Source: Bacteroidales bacterium UBA5206
Lineage (GTDB): Bacteria > Bacteroidota > Bacteroidia > Bacteroidales > Tenuifilaceae
NCBI GenBank assembly: GCA_002412705.1
Contig: DHVO01000209.1
Span: forward strand, 1 to 11,240
DNA length: 11,240 nucleotides
Direction: 5' to 3'
Positions 6,125 through 11,240 of this stretch are shown piece by piece (the stretch's first letter is position 1; every line of letters starts with the position of its first letter). The notes under the pieces were generated by a model. That model saw only the letters and a program-made list of their open reading frames with translations, was not told the origin of the DNA and ran no database searches. A program made the position numbers and the translations under genes.

Positions 6125-6856
6125 ATGCCAGACGGTAGATTAGGCTCCAGAAAACATCAGCCCAAAGGACTTGAAATCCTTTATGAGGATCATGATATTA
6201 TTGTTGTTGATAAAGCATCCGGGTTATTATCCATGGGTACGGATAGGGATAAACAGAACACTGCTTATTACCATTTAAATAATTATGTAAGAAAAGGCAA
6301 CCCAAGATCACATGAGCGGGTTTTTATAGTACATCGCCTCGATAGGGATACGTCAGGTTTACTTGTATTTGCAAAGTCGGAAAACGCAAAATATTTTTTG
6401 CAGGATAACTGGTCGGATTTTAGGAAAAGATATGTTGCTGTTGTATTAGGAAGTTTCAAGGATAAAGAGGGCGTGATTGAGTCTTTCCTTGCAGAGAGTA
6501 AGAGCTTTAGAGTGTATTCAACATCTGATAGATCTATAGGAAAGTATGCAAAGACAGGGTATTGGGTAGTTAAAGAAAACAAAAGGTTTAGCCTTTTAGA
6601 CATTGAACTTTTTACAGGAAGAAAAAACCAAATTCGTGTCCATCTAGCCGATAAAGGGCATCCTGTTCTAGGAGACAAGGTTTACGGTGAGCCCGATAAA
6701 TCCATAAAGCGTTTGGCTCTACATTCTTACTCGCTCACAATAATTCACCCTTATACACATGAGGAAATGACTTTTGAGACTGGGATTCCCACGTATTTTA
6801 ATCAACTCATGAACATTAAAGGTAGCAAGCCCCAACAGAGGCGTTCCTATCCTTAA
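6125..6856 (+). CDS. RluA-family RNA pseudouridine synthase
   Basis: Isomerises uridine to pseudouridine in rRNA or tRNA. The 243-aa protein has the RluA catalytic core: EILYEDHDIIVVDKASGLLS near the N-terminus, the signature HRLDRDTSGLLVFAKS with catalytic Asp73 (HRLD at 70-73), KRYVAVVLG, then ELFTGRKNQIRVHLADKGHPVLGDKVYG and RLALHSYSL in the C-terminal half. There is no N-terminal S4 domain, as in the short RluA/TruC-like members, so the target nucleotide cannot be told. The frame extends upstream to TTG 6101, but ATG 6125 fits the promoter spacing and loses only an unconserved tail. The DNA is more A+T-rich than the hut block but less so than the DUF2971-like gene. The product is soluble, and the gene appears monocistronic. 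Confidence 0.93.
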   Translation: MPDGRLGSRKHQPKGLEILYEDHDIIVVDKASGLLSMGTDRDKQNTAYYHLNNYVRKGNPRSHERVFIVHRLDRDTSGLLVFAKSENAKYFLQDNWSDFRKRYVAVVLGSFKDKEGVIESFLAESKSFRVYSTSDRSIGKYAKTGYWVVKENKRFSLLDIELFTGRKNQIRVHLADKGHPVLGDKVYGEPDKSIKRLALHSYSLTIIHPYTHEEMTFETGIPTYFNQLMNIKGSKPQQRRSYP

Positions 6857-6892
6857 ACCATTTCTATCTATTTATCCAATAAACTATTGGTT

Positions 6893-6966
6893 CTCCGTTC
6901 CCCAAAGGTTGTACCCCATTGGGAAGTTGCTGCTAACGTAGTTGATTATTCTTATCTGCCCACCAC
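6893..6966 (+). repeat. Possible degenerate third copy of the hairpin repeat
   Basis: CCGTTCCCCAAAGGTT at 6895-6910 aligns with the start of copy A (CCGTTCGCCCAAGGCT), and GATTATTCTT near 6944-6953 followed by CTGCCC aligns with GGACTATTCTTGCAGGC of copies A and B, in the same order and strand. The G+C-rich central hairpins are absent. It again lies just after a gene (about 40 bp past the synthase stop). The likeness is partial and judged by eye. Confidence 0.3.
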
Positions 6967-6992
6967 CAACAGCGCATATCACAAAAACACCA

Positions 6993-7065
6993 GCCTAACG
7001 CATCCATTGCAATTTGCACCGTAGGTATGCCCTGTCGGTAGAGCCAGCACTGCAATATGTTAGCC
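6993..7065. repeat. 73-bp imperfect inverted repeat, superficially attC-like
   Basis: GCCTAAC (6993-6999) is mirrored by GTTAGCC (7059-7065) with one mismatch, and ATTGCA (7006-7011) pairs with TGCAAT (7051-7056). Between the arms ACCG and CGGT can also pair. The outer sequences approach the attC R-box forms RYYYAAC and GTTRRRY (the right one breaks the rule at one base), and the length is in the attC range. No integrase gene or cassette junction is visible. The remainder of the 6857-7189 gap holds the degenerate repeat, a CCAATA/TATTGG hairpin (6876-6890) and a promoter. Confidence 0.35.
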
Positions 7066-7126
7066 CCAAGGTTATAGGACGGTACAAAAAGATTAGCCGC
7101 AGGGAATATCGGTACCCTTTTTTTGC

Positions 7127-7134
7127 TACGTTTG
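7127..7134 (+). promoter_or_regulatory. -7 box of the NTF2-like gene
   Basis: TACGTTTG matches TAnnTTTG, with a predicted start near 7140 and a leader of about 50 nt. No clear -33 element is present. Confidence 0.45.
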
Positions 7135-7189
7135 GTAACGCTACAGTTATGTTTATACCCCTTTTTACAACTATTAACCTAACTGCATT

Positions 7190-7636
7190 ATGGTAAGGCC
7201 AACTATTCTACTAACCCTATTACTCCTTGCACAAATGAGCTTCTCGCAAACAGCAAACACAAGTATCGCCGATACAATTATTGCATTGGAAAAAGCGGCG
7301 CTAGAAAAATGGAATCAGGGCGATCCTAGCGGCTACCTTAACCTCTCGGCCGATGATGTAACCTATTTTGACCCATCACTGGAGCTACGTCTCGATGGGC
7401 TCGATAGCCTTAAAAAGTATTACGAGCCAGTAAAAGGACTAGTTAACGTTACCCGGTACGAGATGATTAACCCCAAGGTTGCTGCCACGCGTAGCATGGC
7501 TGTTTTAACTTTTAACCTGCATTCTTACACTGCCGATAGCGTTTCCAAATGGAACTGCACCGAGGTGTACAGGTTGGAGCTTAACGGACAGTGGAAAATA
7601 GTGCACACGCATTGGTCTTTACTTAGCAAGCCTTAA
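7190..7636 (+). CDS. Secreted NTF2-like (SnoaL/DUF4440-type) protein
   Basis: 148 aa. The first 20 residues are a signal peptide: a hydrophobic run ILLTLLLLAQM then SFSQ, with cleavage expected near Gln20. There is no lipobox Cys, so the product is probably free in the periplasm. The mature part follows the NTF2-like cone fold: a long first helix (ADTIIALEKAALEKWNQGDPSGYLNL, about 26-51), then SADDVTYFDP, a KKYYEPVKG turn, and antiparallel strands ending in CTEVYRLELNGQWKIVHTHWSLL. This W-KIVH-HWS ending is characteristic of DUF4440/SnoaL-like domains. Such domains bind small ligands or form homodimers, and the substrate cannot be told. Base composition is intermediate, closer to the following gene than to the A+T-rich stretch before it. 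Confidence 0.82.
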   Translation: MVRPTILLTLLLLAQMSFSQTANTSIADTIIALEKAALEKWNQGDPSGYLNLSADDVTYFDPSLELRLDGLDSLKKYYEPVKGLVNVTRYEMINPKVAATRSMAVLTFNLHSYTADSVSKWNCTEVYRLELNGQWKIVHTHWSLLSKP

Positions 7637-7669
7637 GCAGTGCTTTAAAGTTTAGTTGTGGCAGTTTTA

Positions 7670-7709
7670 CGCGGGGTGTTTCAGTTTGGAATTGTGAAAA
7701 TACCCCGCG
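7670..7709. other. Strong GC-rich hairpin between the two secreted-protein genes
   Basis: CGCGGGGT (7670-7677) pairs perfectly with ACCCCGCG (7702-7709), and inside it TTTCA (7679-7683) pairs with TGAAA (7695-7699) around an 11-nt loop. It begins 34 bp after the upstream stop. A T-run (7718-7722) starts 9 nt past the stem, too far for a classic intrinsic terminator. It may end transcription inefficiently, protect the 3' end of the upstream mRNA or act as an operator for the next promoter. Confidence 0.65.
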
Positions 7710-7723
7710 ATTAGCTATTTTTA
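7692..7723 (+). promoter_or_regulatory. Candidate promoter of the TPR-peptidase gene
   Basis: TTG at 7692-7694 (inside the hairpin) and TATTTTTA at 7716-7723 are 21 nt apart; the -7 box departs from TAnnTTTG only at the last base. The start site would be near 7730, leaving a leader of about 25 nt. If real, forming or binding the hairpin would interfere with the -33 element. Confidence 0.35.
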
Positions 7724-7754
7724 TGTCATCAGCATTGTAAACCAATAAATAACC

Positions 7755-8801
7755 ATGAAGCAAATTATTCTTTTTGTAGCAGGACTTATGCTTTCGTTGG
7801 CCATATACTCGCAGGATATTGAAACGGTAGGTAAACTCTACTCCCAACGGGAGTACCAAAAGGCTATAGATTTGGGATTAGAGGAGCTAAAGGGCTATCC
7901 TAACCATCCAAATTTAAACCTGCTAGTGGGTAGGGCGTACGCCGATTTTATGCAATTTAAAACGGCAATCCCATTCCTTGAAAAGGGCACGGTTGTGGAG
8001 GATAACCCCGATTGGGTTCGCGCTTGGAGCTATGGCTATTTGGGTAATTGTTACTATGCTACGGGAGAGTATCAAAAATCGAAGGAGGCTTTTAGCTCTT
8101 GCGTAAAGCTTAACGCAACAAAAAATGCCACCAGCTATGCCCAGAAACGGATAGATGCTTTTCAGCTATCTAGTTTCTACAGCGATTGGGAGATTGTTGA
8201 AACCGAGACCATTCGATTCCACTTTCAAAAATCTAAGAACATTGCAGATGTAGGCCTGTTTGTAAGCGCCAGAGTAAAGGCCTACGAGGACATAAACAGA
8301 TTCTTTAGTGCAACGCCCTATAAAAAGATAGACTTTTATGTTTGGGATAACCCCAAGCAAGCAAAAAAGAAGCTGGGACAGGAGCTGGGGTTTGCCAACT
8401 CTAACCTGTGCATTATTAACTCAAGGAACAATCAGACCCGTGGTCACGAAATAGCCCACATACTGGTTACTTACGGAGCTAGTCCCATAAAAACAACTCG
8501 ACTTATTAACGAGGGTGTAGCCACGTACTTCGACCAAACAAGTAGGGATAGAATGCAGGTAGCTAGGGAAGCGCTAGGTGGTAAAGAATTGCATATTGTT
8601 GATTTGTGGGAGAACCCCAAGAACTACCCCGATGAGTATAACTATACCATAGGAGCAGCGCTAATTGCCTATCTTTTGGAGAAGGGCAACGAGCAGCAAT
8701 TGCGTAGCCTACTAAAGGAGCAAACAGTGACCTCGGCAAGGAATATCTATCAGGATTTTGATAGCTTAATTGCCGATTTTACCGCAATGCTGAAGCAGTA
8801 G
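7755..8801 (+). CDS. Exported TPR protein with peptidase MA-like (HEIAH) domain
   Basis: 348 aa in two parts after a signal peptide (MKQIILFVAGLMLSLAIYSQ, cleavage near residue 20). Residues about 21-135 are TPR-like helical hairpins (YSQREYQKAIDLGLEELKGYPNHP; VGRAYADFMQFKTAIPFLEKG; YLGNCYYATGEYQKSKEAFSSCVKLN). Residues about 145-345 resemble the peptidase MA-like gluzincin fold: an N-terminal strand region, NLCIINSRNN, then the zinc motif H231-E-I-A-H235 and a third ligand candidate E253 in NEGVATYFDQ, 18 residues after H235. The catalytic residues are all present, so it could be an active zinc protease in the periplasm or envelope; no substrate is known. It has its own probable promoter and is convergent with the LytTR gene. 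Confidence 0.85.
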   Translation: MKQIILFVAGLMLSLAIYSQDIETVGKLYSQREYQKAIDLGLEELKGYPNHPNLNLLVGRAYADFMQFKTAIPFLEKGTVVEDNPDWVRAWSYGYLGNCYYATGEYQKSKEAFSSCVKLNATKNATSYAQKRIDAFQLSSFYSDWEIVETETIRFHFQKSKNIADVGLFVSARVKAYEDINRFFSATPYKKIDFYVWDNPKQAKKKLGQELGFANSNLCIINSRNNQTRGHEIAHILVTYGASPIKTTRLINEGVATYFDQTSRDRMQVAREALGGKELHIVDLWENPKNYPDEYNYTIGAALIAYLLEKGNEQQLRSLLKEQTVTSARNIYQDFDSLIADFTAMLKQ

Positions 8802-8808
8802 AAGGGGA

Positions 8809-8839
8809 GTACTTTTTAGTACAGAATACACAAAAGTGT
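8809..8839. terminator. Weak hairpins between convergent genes
   Basis: Two small stem-loops fill the 40-bp gap between stop codons: GTACT/AGTAC with loop TTTT (8809-8813, 8818-8822) and ACAC/GTGT with loop AAAA (8828-8831, 8836-8839). The gap must end transcription from both sides, but neither stem is strong and U-tracts are minimal. Confidence 0.3.
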
Positions 8840-8841
8840 TG

Positions 8842-9552
8842 TTACTGCATTTGCTCCCCTAGTATTGTAAGTGTAGTTTTTTTGAAGGTGCGCGATATGG
8901 GTAACTCCTTGTTATCTAGGAATATGGATTCCGAATCGTACGAGCGTATTTTGTTAATGGCTACTAGATAGGATCTGTGGATTCTTATAAAACCAAGGTT
9001 AATCAAAGACGCTTCTAGGTTTGCTAAAGAGTCGTGGGTTATAAAAGTATCGTTTGTGCAAACAATTTTAACGTAGTCCTTTAGCCCTTCAATGTATAGT
9101 ATGCTGGAAATGTCCACAATGTGGTTTTTTCTATCGGCCTTTACAGTAATGTGGCTCTCCGTTCGTTCCTTGCTAATGGGATTTGGTTTGAATGAGGTAC
9201 TGCTCCTGTCGTGGTACTTATTTATGGCTGCCATAAATCTATCGAACGAAATGGGCTTTAAAAGGTAATCGATGGCATCTATTTCAAAAGCCTCCACGGC
9301 GTAATTACGGTAAGCCGTAGTAAAAATTACACTGGGAGCATTTTTCAATGTCTGAATAAAGGCAATACCATTAATTTCGGGCATCTCAATATCCAGAAAA
9401 ATAAGATCAACAGAGGCCTTGCGTATAGCTGTAGTTGCTTCAAGCGCATTTTCGCACTCATCAACAATGCAAAACTCTGGTAGTTTATTTATGTATGATC
9501 TAATCGCTTCGCGAGCCAATGGCTCATCATCAACAATAAGGCATTTAATCAT
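8842..9552 (-). CDS. LytTR-family response regulator
   Basis: 236 aa from ATG 9552. Receiver domain at 1-120: acidic pocket D8-D9, phosphoacceptor D54 in FLDIEMP, T78/T79 and K99 in YLLKP, all present, so phosphorylation is expected. A variable linker (about 121-135) leads to a LytTR DNA-binding domain (136-236) with HITVKADRKNHIVDISSILYIEGLKDYVKI, the helix/loop SLANLEASL, FIRIHRSYLVAINKI and LPISRTFKK. LytTR domains bind pairs of direct repeats about two helical turns apart; such a pair is present at 10699-10737. The frame runs back to a TTG at 9558, but ATG 9552 is preferred. It follows the kinase gene by 7 nt, so the two are one operon. Confidence 0.95.
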   Translation of the reverse strand: MIKCLIVDDEPLAREAIRSYINKLPEFCIVDECENALEATTAIRKASVDLIFLDIEMPEINGIAFIQTLKNAPSVIFTTAYRNYAVEAFEIDAIDYLLKPISFDRFMAAINKYHDRSSTSFKPNPISKERTESHITVKADRKNHIVDISSILYIEGLKDYVKIVCTNDTFITHDSLANLEASLINLGFIRIHRSYLVAINKIRSYDSESIFLDNKELPISRTFKKTTLTILGEQMQ

Positions 9553-9559
9553 ATGCAAG

Positions 9560-10591
9560 TTATTGAGTTATTGGTATAGCAAGGGAAACATCGTAGCGGT
9601 TCGCTTTTTCGGTGATGTTTAGGCTGTAGCTATCACCAAAAAGGATGTCCAGCCGCTTTCTTACATTCGAAATGCCTATACCTCCAGCCATGCTCTTAGT
9701 GGTGCTAGCGCTTTTGCTGTTTGATATGGCGATTTGTAGCATAAGATCTGCTTCCTGTATCGAAATGTTTATCCACGATTTATCTATTGATTTTGCCACT
9801 CCGTGCTTAAAAGCATTTTCAACAAAGGGGATTATAAGCATGGGTGGAATTTGAATCTCCTTCGATTTGAAATTGGATGTAAAGCTAAGGCTAACCCTAT
9901 TGGTAAACCTAACTTTTTCTAGCTCAATGTAGTTTTCAATAATTTGAATCTCATTGGTAATGGATATTTTTGGTGAATCTATTCGGTACAGAATGTAGTC
10001 GAGTATATCGGAGAGTTTCATTACCATAGTTGCCGTTTGCTCCGATTTTTTCATGGCTAGCACATAAATGCTATTCAGTGTGTTAAATAGAAAATGTGGG
10101 TTTATTTGAGCTTTAAGCATTTGCAGCTCTGTTTCAACTTTTTCTCTTTGAATAACCTGTTCCCGGTAGTCTTTTTCTTCCCACAGTTTGTATAGTTTTA
10201 TTGCAATGGCTACAAAAACAACAAAGAATAGGTTGTAAAAAAGCATCATAACGTCTATCATCTCGGGGAATAGATGTTGTTCGGTTTGCAGTAGCTTAAC
10301 CACAAGGAATAGCGTGAGTAGTAGTTGGATGTAAAAGAATATCACAATAGCTACAAAGGCAAAAGCAAAGAACTTTACTCGTTTGTTCTTTAAAAGGATA
10401 TTTGGAATTAGGTAGTAATTAAATGTATATACAGTGGCTATTGCGGCAGCTAGGTTTATTAACGAAGCTGTAAAGGTGTAAATGTTAACTTCGCTGTAAC
10501 GTTTGTAGTAAGTAAAGAAAAAGAACCAGACGCAAAGCCAAAACAGGCCGTGTATGGCTCCTTGGGCTATTTTATTTGGCTTAATAATCAT
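9560..10591 (-). CDS. LytS-type membrane sensor histidine kinase
   Basis: 343 aa from ATG 10591. Four transmembrane helices fill the N-terminal half (about 11-29, 42-61, 71-96, 112-135), with no large extracytoplasmic domain, so the signal is probably sensed in or at the membrane. A short coiled segment (KDYREQVIQREKVETELQMLKAQ) leads to the His_kinase domain: NPHFLFNTLNS with phosphoacceptor His166, then the ATP-binding half with IPPMLIIPFVENAFKHG (N259) and GGIGISNVRKRL. The frame reaches an upstream TTG (10603), but that codon lies inside the -7 box, so ATG 10591 is the start. It is the cognate partner of the downstream LytTR regulator; the kind of four-TM architecture resembles many Bacteroidota LytS-like kinases. 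Confidence 0.95.
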   Translation of the reverse strand: MIIKPNKIAQGAIHGLFWLCVWFFFFTYYKRYSEVNIYTFTASLINLAAAIATVYTFNYYLIPNILLKNKRVKFFAFAFVAIVIFFYIQLLLTLFLVVKLLQTEQHLFPEMIDVMMLFYNLFFVVFVAIAIKLYKLWEEKDYREQVIQREKVETELQMLKAQINPHFLFNTLNSIYVLAMKKSEQTATMVMKLSDILDYILYRIDSPKISITNEIQIIENYIELEKVRFTNRVSLSFTSNFKSKEIQIPPMLIIPFVENAFKHGVAKSIDKSWINISIQEADLMLQIAISNSKSASTTKSMAGGIGISNVRKRLDILFGDSYSLNITEKANRYDVSLAIPITQ

Positions 10592-10600
10592 CTTTTTAAC

Positions 10601-10608
10601 CAAAGGTA
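10601..10608 (-). promoter_or_regulatory. -7 box of the LytS/LytTR operon, leader almost absent
   Basis: On the minus strand this reads TACCTTTG (TAnnTTTG). Its normal start site falls about 3-5 nt before ATG 10591, implying a leaderless or nearly leaderless mRNA. No clear -33 element is visible. Confidence 0.5.
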
Positions 10609-10698
10609 TGAATTATTAGCGTTGATAGAGGTAAATTTAGCCTAAATGCACATGTAGCTCGATAAAGTGCGCTTTAACTGCTGCCACATTCAGTTACT

Positions 10699-10737
10699 GT
10701 TGGAAATGGGTTAACTAATTGTAGAAAATGGTTGAAC
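10699..10737. promoter_or_regulatory. Tandem 17-bp direct repeats, probable LytTR binding site
   Basis: GTTGGAAATGGGTTAAC (10699-10715) and GTAGAAAATGGTTGAAC (10721-10737) match at 13 of 17 positions with a 22-bp period, two turns of B-DNA. Characterised LytTR regulators bind such two-repeat sites on one face of the helix. The pair ends about 35 bp before the -7 box at 10772, the usual place for an activator of the divergent gene. Ownership by the adjacent regulator is inferred. Confidence 0.6.
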
Positions 10738-10771
10738 GGCGAAATAAAAAAGTATGTTATGATTTTGGATG

Positions 10772-10779
10772 TAGGTTTG
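10772..10779 (+). promoter_or_regulatory. -7 box of the MotA/ExbB-like gene
   Basis: TAGGTTTG matches TAnnTTTG, with a start near 10785 and a leader of about 32 nt. There is no -33 TTG at the proper distance, which suits a promoter that depends on an activator bound to the repeats upstream. Confidence 0.5.
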
Positions 10780-10816
10780 AGTGTGAAAATGATTGTTCAA
10801 CTAAAAACCATTAGCT

Positions 10817-11200
10817 ATGTCAATGTTCGAATATTTATTTACAACATTAGGTGGGTTCACTTACTTGTTGATTGGGCTATCTGTATTAGGAATTGTTTTT
10901 TATGGTCCATATTTAAGCGTGCAGCTATACTTACTTAAGAAAAAGACCCTTTCTAAAACTAGTATAGATTCCATGCTAGTTCTTGGAGTTGTTGTGTTTA
11001 TGTCGGGAATACTTAATCAAATTGCGGGGATGATTGAGGCACTGGAAACAATGATTAATGTAACCGATGTGTCGCCTAAAATTGTAATGGGAGGCATTAT
11101 TGAGTCCTTTACAGTTCCGGTAATGTGTACGTTTATGCTAATTGTAGCGTTACTGTTTTGGTACTTAAACAAGATAAAATGGGAGCGGCTTAATGGCTAG
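10817..11200 (+). CDS. Small three-TM protein resembling the MotA/TolQ/ExbB core
   Basis: 127 aa with three hydrophobic helices (about 12-40, 52-78, 96-117) joined by a short basic loop KKKTLSKTS. The segment GILNQIAGMIEALETM...DVSPKIVMGGIIESF (64-98) strongly recalls the MotA/TolQ/ExbB proton-channel core, in which a G-M-I-E-A-F helix is followed by a short loop and a G-I-x-x-A/S-L helix. It is shorter than true ExbB or MotA (about 200 aa and up) and lacks the long cytoplasmic domain; the next helix has P101 and T105 where the family carries conserved threonines. No ExbD/MotB-type partner is visible within the window, which ends 40 bp later. It diverges from the LytS/LytTR operon and is its probable target. 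A second ATG at 10823 is possible. Confidence 0.72.
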   Translation: MSMFEYLFTTLGGFTYLLIGLSVLGIVFYGPYLSVQLYLLKKKTLSKTSIDSMLVLGVVVFMSGILNQIAGMIEALETMINVTDVSPKIVMGGIIESFTVPVMCTFMLIVALLFWYLNKIKWERLNG

Positions 11201-11240
11201 GTTTTAACTTATGTGCAAAGCCCAGTTAGAATCTTCTAGC

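Noticed and set aside
6993..7065. Firm integron call
   Set aside because: The right box deviates from GTTRRRY, no integrase is present, and the A/B repeats do not carry attC boxes.
7014..7196. 60-codon frame before the NTF2-like gene
   Set aside because: It starts at a TTG inside the inverted repeat, covers the -7 box of the next gene and has no recognisable features.
9553..9558. TTG start for the LytTR regulator
   Set aside because: ATG 9552 gives the normal receiver N-terminus (MIKCLIVDDE).
10732..10938. 68-codon frame overlapping the MotA/ExbB-like start
   Set aside because: It begins in a LytTR-site repeat and contains the promoter; the overlapping frame from 10817 has clear membrane helices.
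1..11240. tRNA, rRNA, riboswitch or insertion sequence
   Set aside because: No cloverleaf, rRNA block, recognised aptamer or transposase reading frame was seen on either strand.

Overview
The window looks like chromosomal DNA of a member of the Bacteroidota, perhaps Bacteroidales; genus and species cannot be fixed from the sequence. Four things point there. Recurrent TAnnTTTG boxes, the -7 element of Bacteroidota sigma factors, sit before most genes. Shine-Dalgarno sequences are weak or absent. The urocanate hydratase is the long form (665 aa). There is also a LytS-type kinase with a LytTR regulator, and small secreted proteins whose signal peptides end in ...SQ.

Layout. (1) 1-4177, G+C-rich histidine-utilisation block: a LysR regulator on the minus strand (its C-terminus lies outside the window), diverging from hutU (urocanate hydratase). 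A nine-unit heptamer tandem array lies in the hutU leader. hutG (formimidoylglutamase) follows, separated from hutU by a very strong intrinsic terminator. The longest hutG reading frame begins inside that terminator stem, so its true start is almost certainly a GTG at 3127. (2) About 4180-7070, an A+T-rich accessory stretch: a DUF2971-like gene, a small one-TM protein and an RluA-type pseudouridine synthase. The first two are each followed immediately by a copy of the same hairpin-rich repeat (copies A and B, same orientation). A degenerate third copy may follow the third gene, and next to it is a 73-bp imperfect inverted repeat that superficially resembles an integron attC site. (3) 7127-8801, two exported proteins: an NTF2-like protein and a TPR plus HEIAH metallopeptidase-like protein, separated by a GC-rich hairpin. 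(4) 8842-11200, a LytS/LytTR two-component pair on the minus strand, diverging from a small three-TM MotA/TolQ/ExbB-like protein. Between them are two 17-bp direct repeats with a 22-bp period, placed as a LytTR activator site would be.

How the genes fit together. HutU and HutG perform the second and fourth steps of histidine degradation to glutamate; hutH and hutI are not in view. The divergent LysR gene, with back-to-back promoters and a dyad, is the obvious candidate hut regulator. The LytS/LytTR pair probably controls the divergent membrane protein. The middle stretch looks like [ORF + repeat] units inserted between more conserved neighbours. No rRNA, tRNA, CRISPR array, transposase or integrase gene was found.
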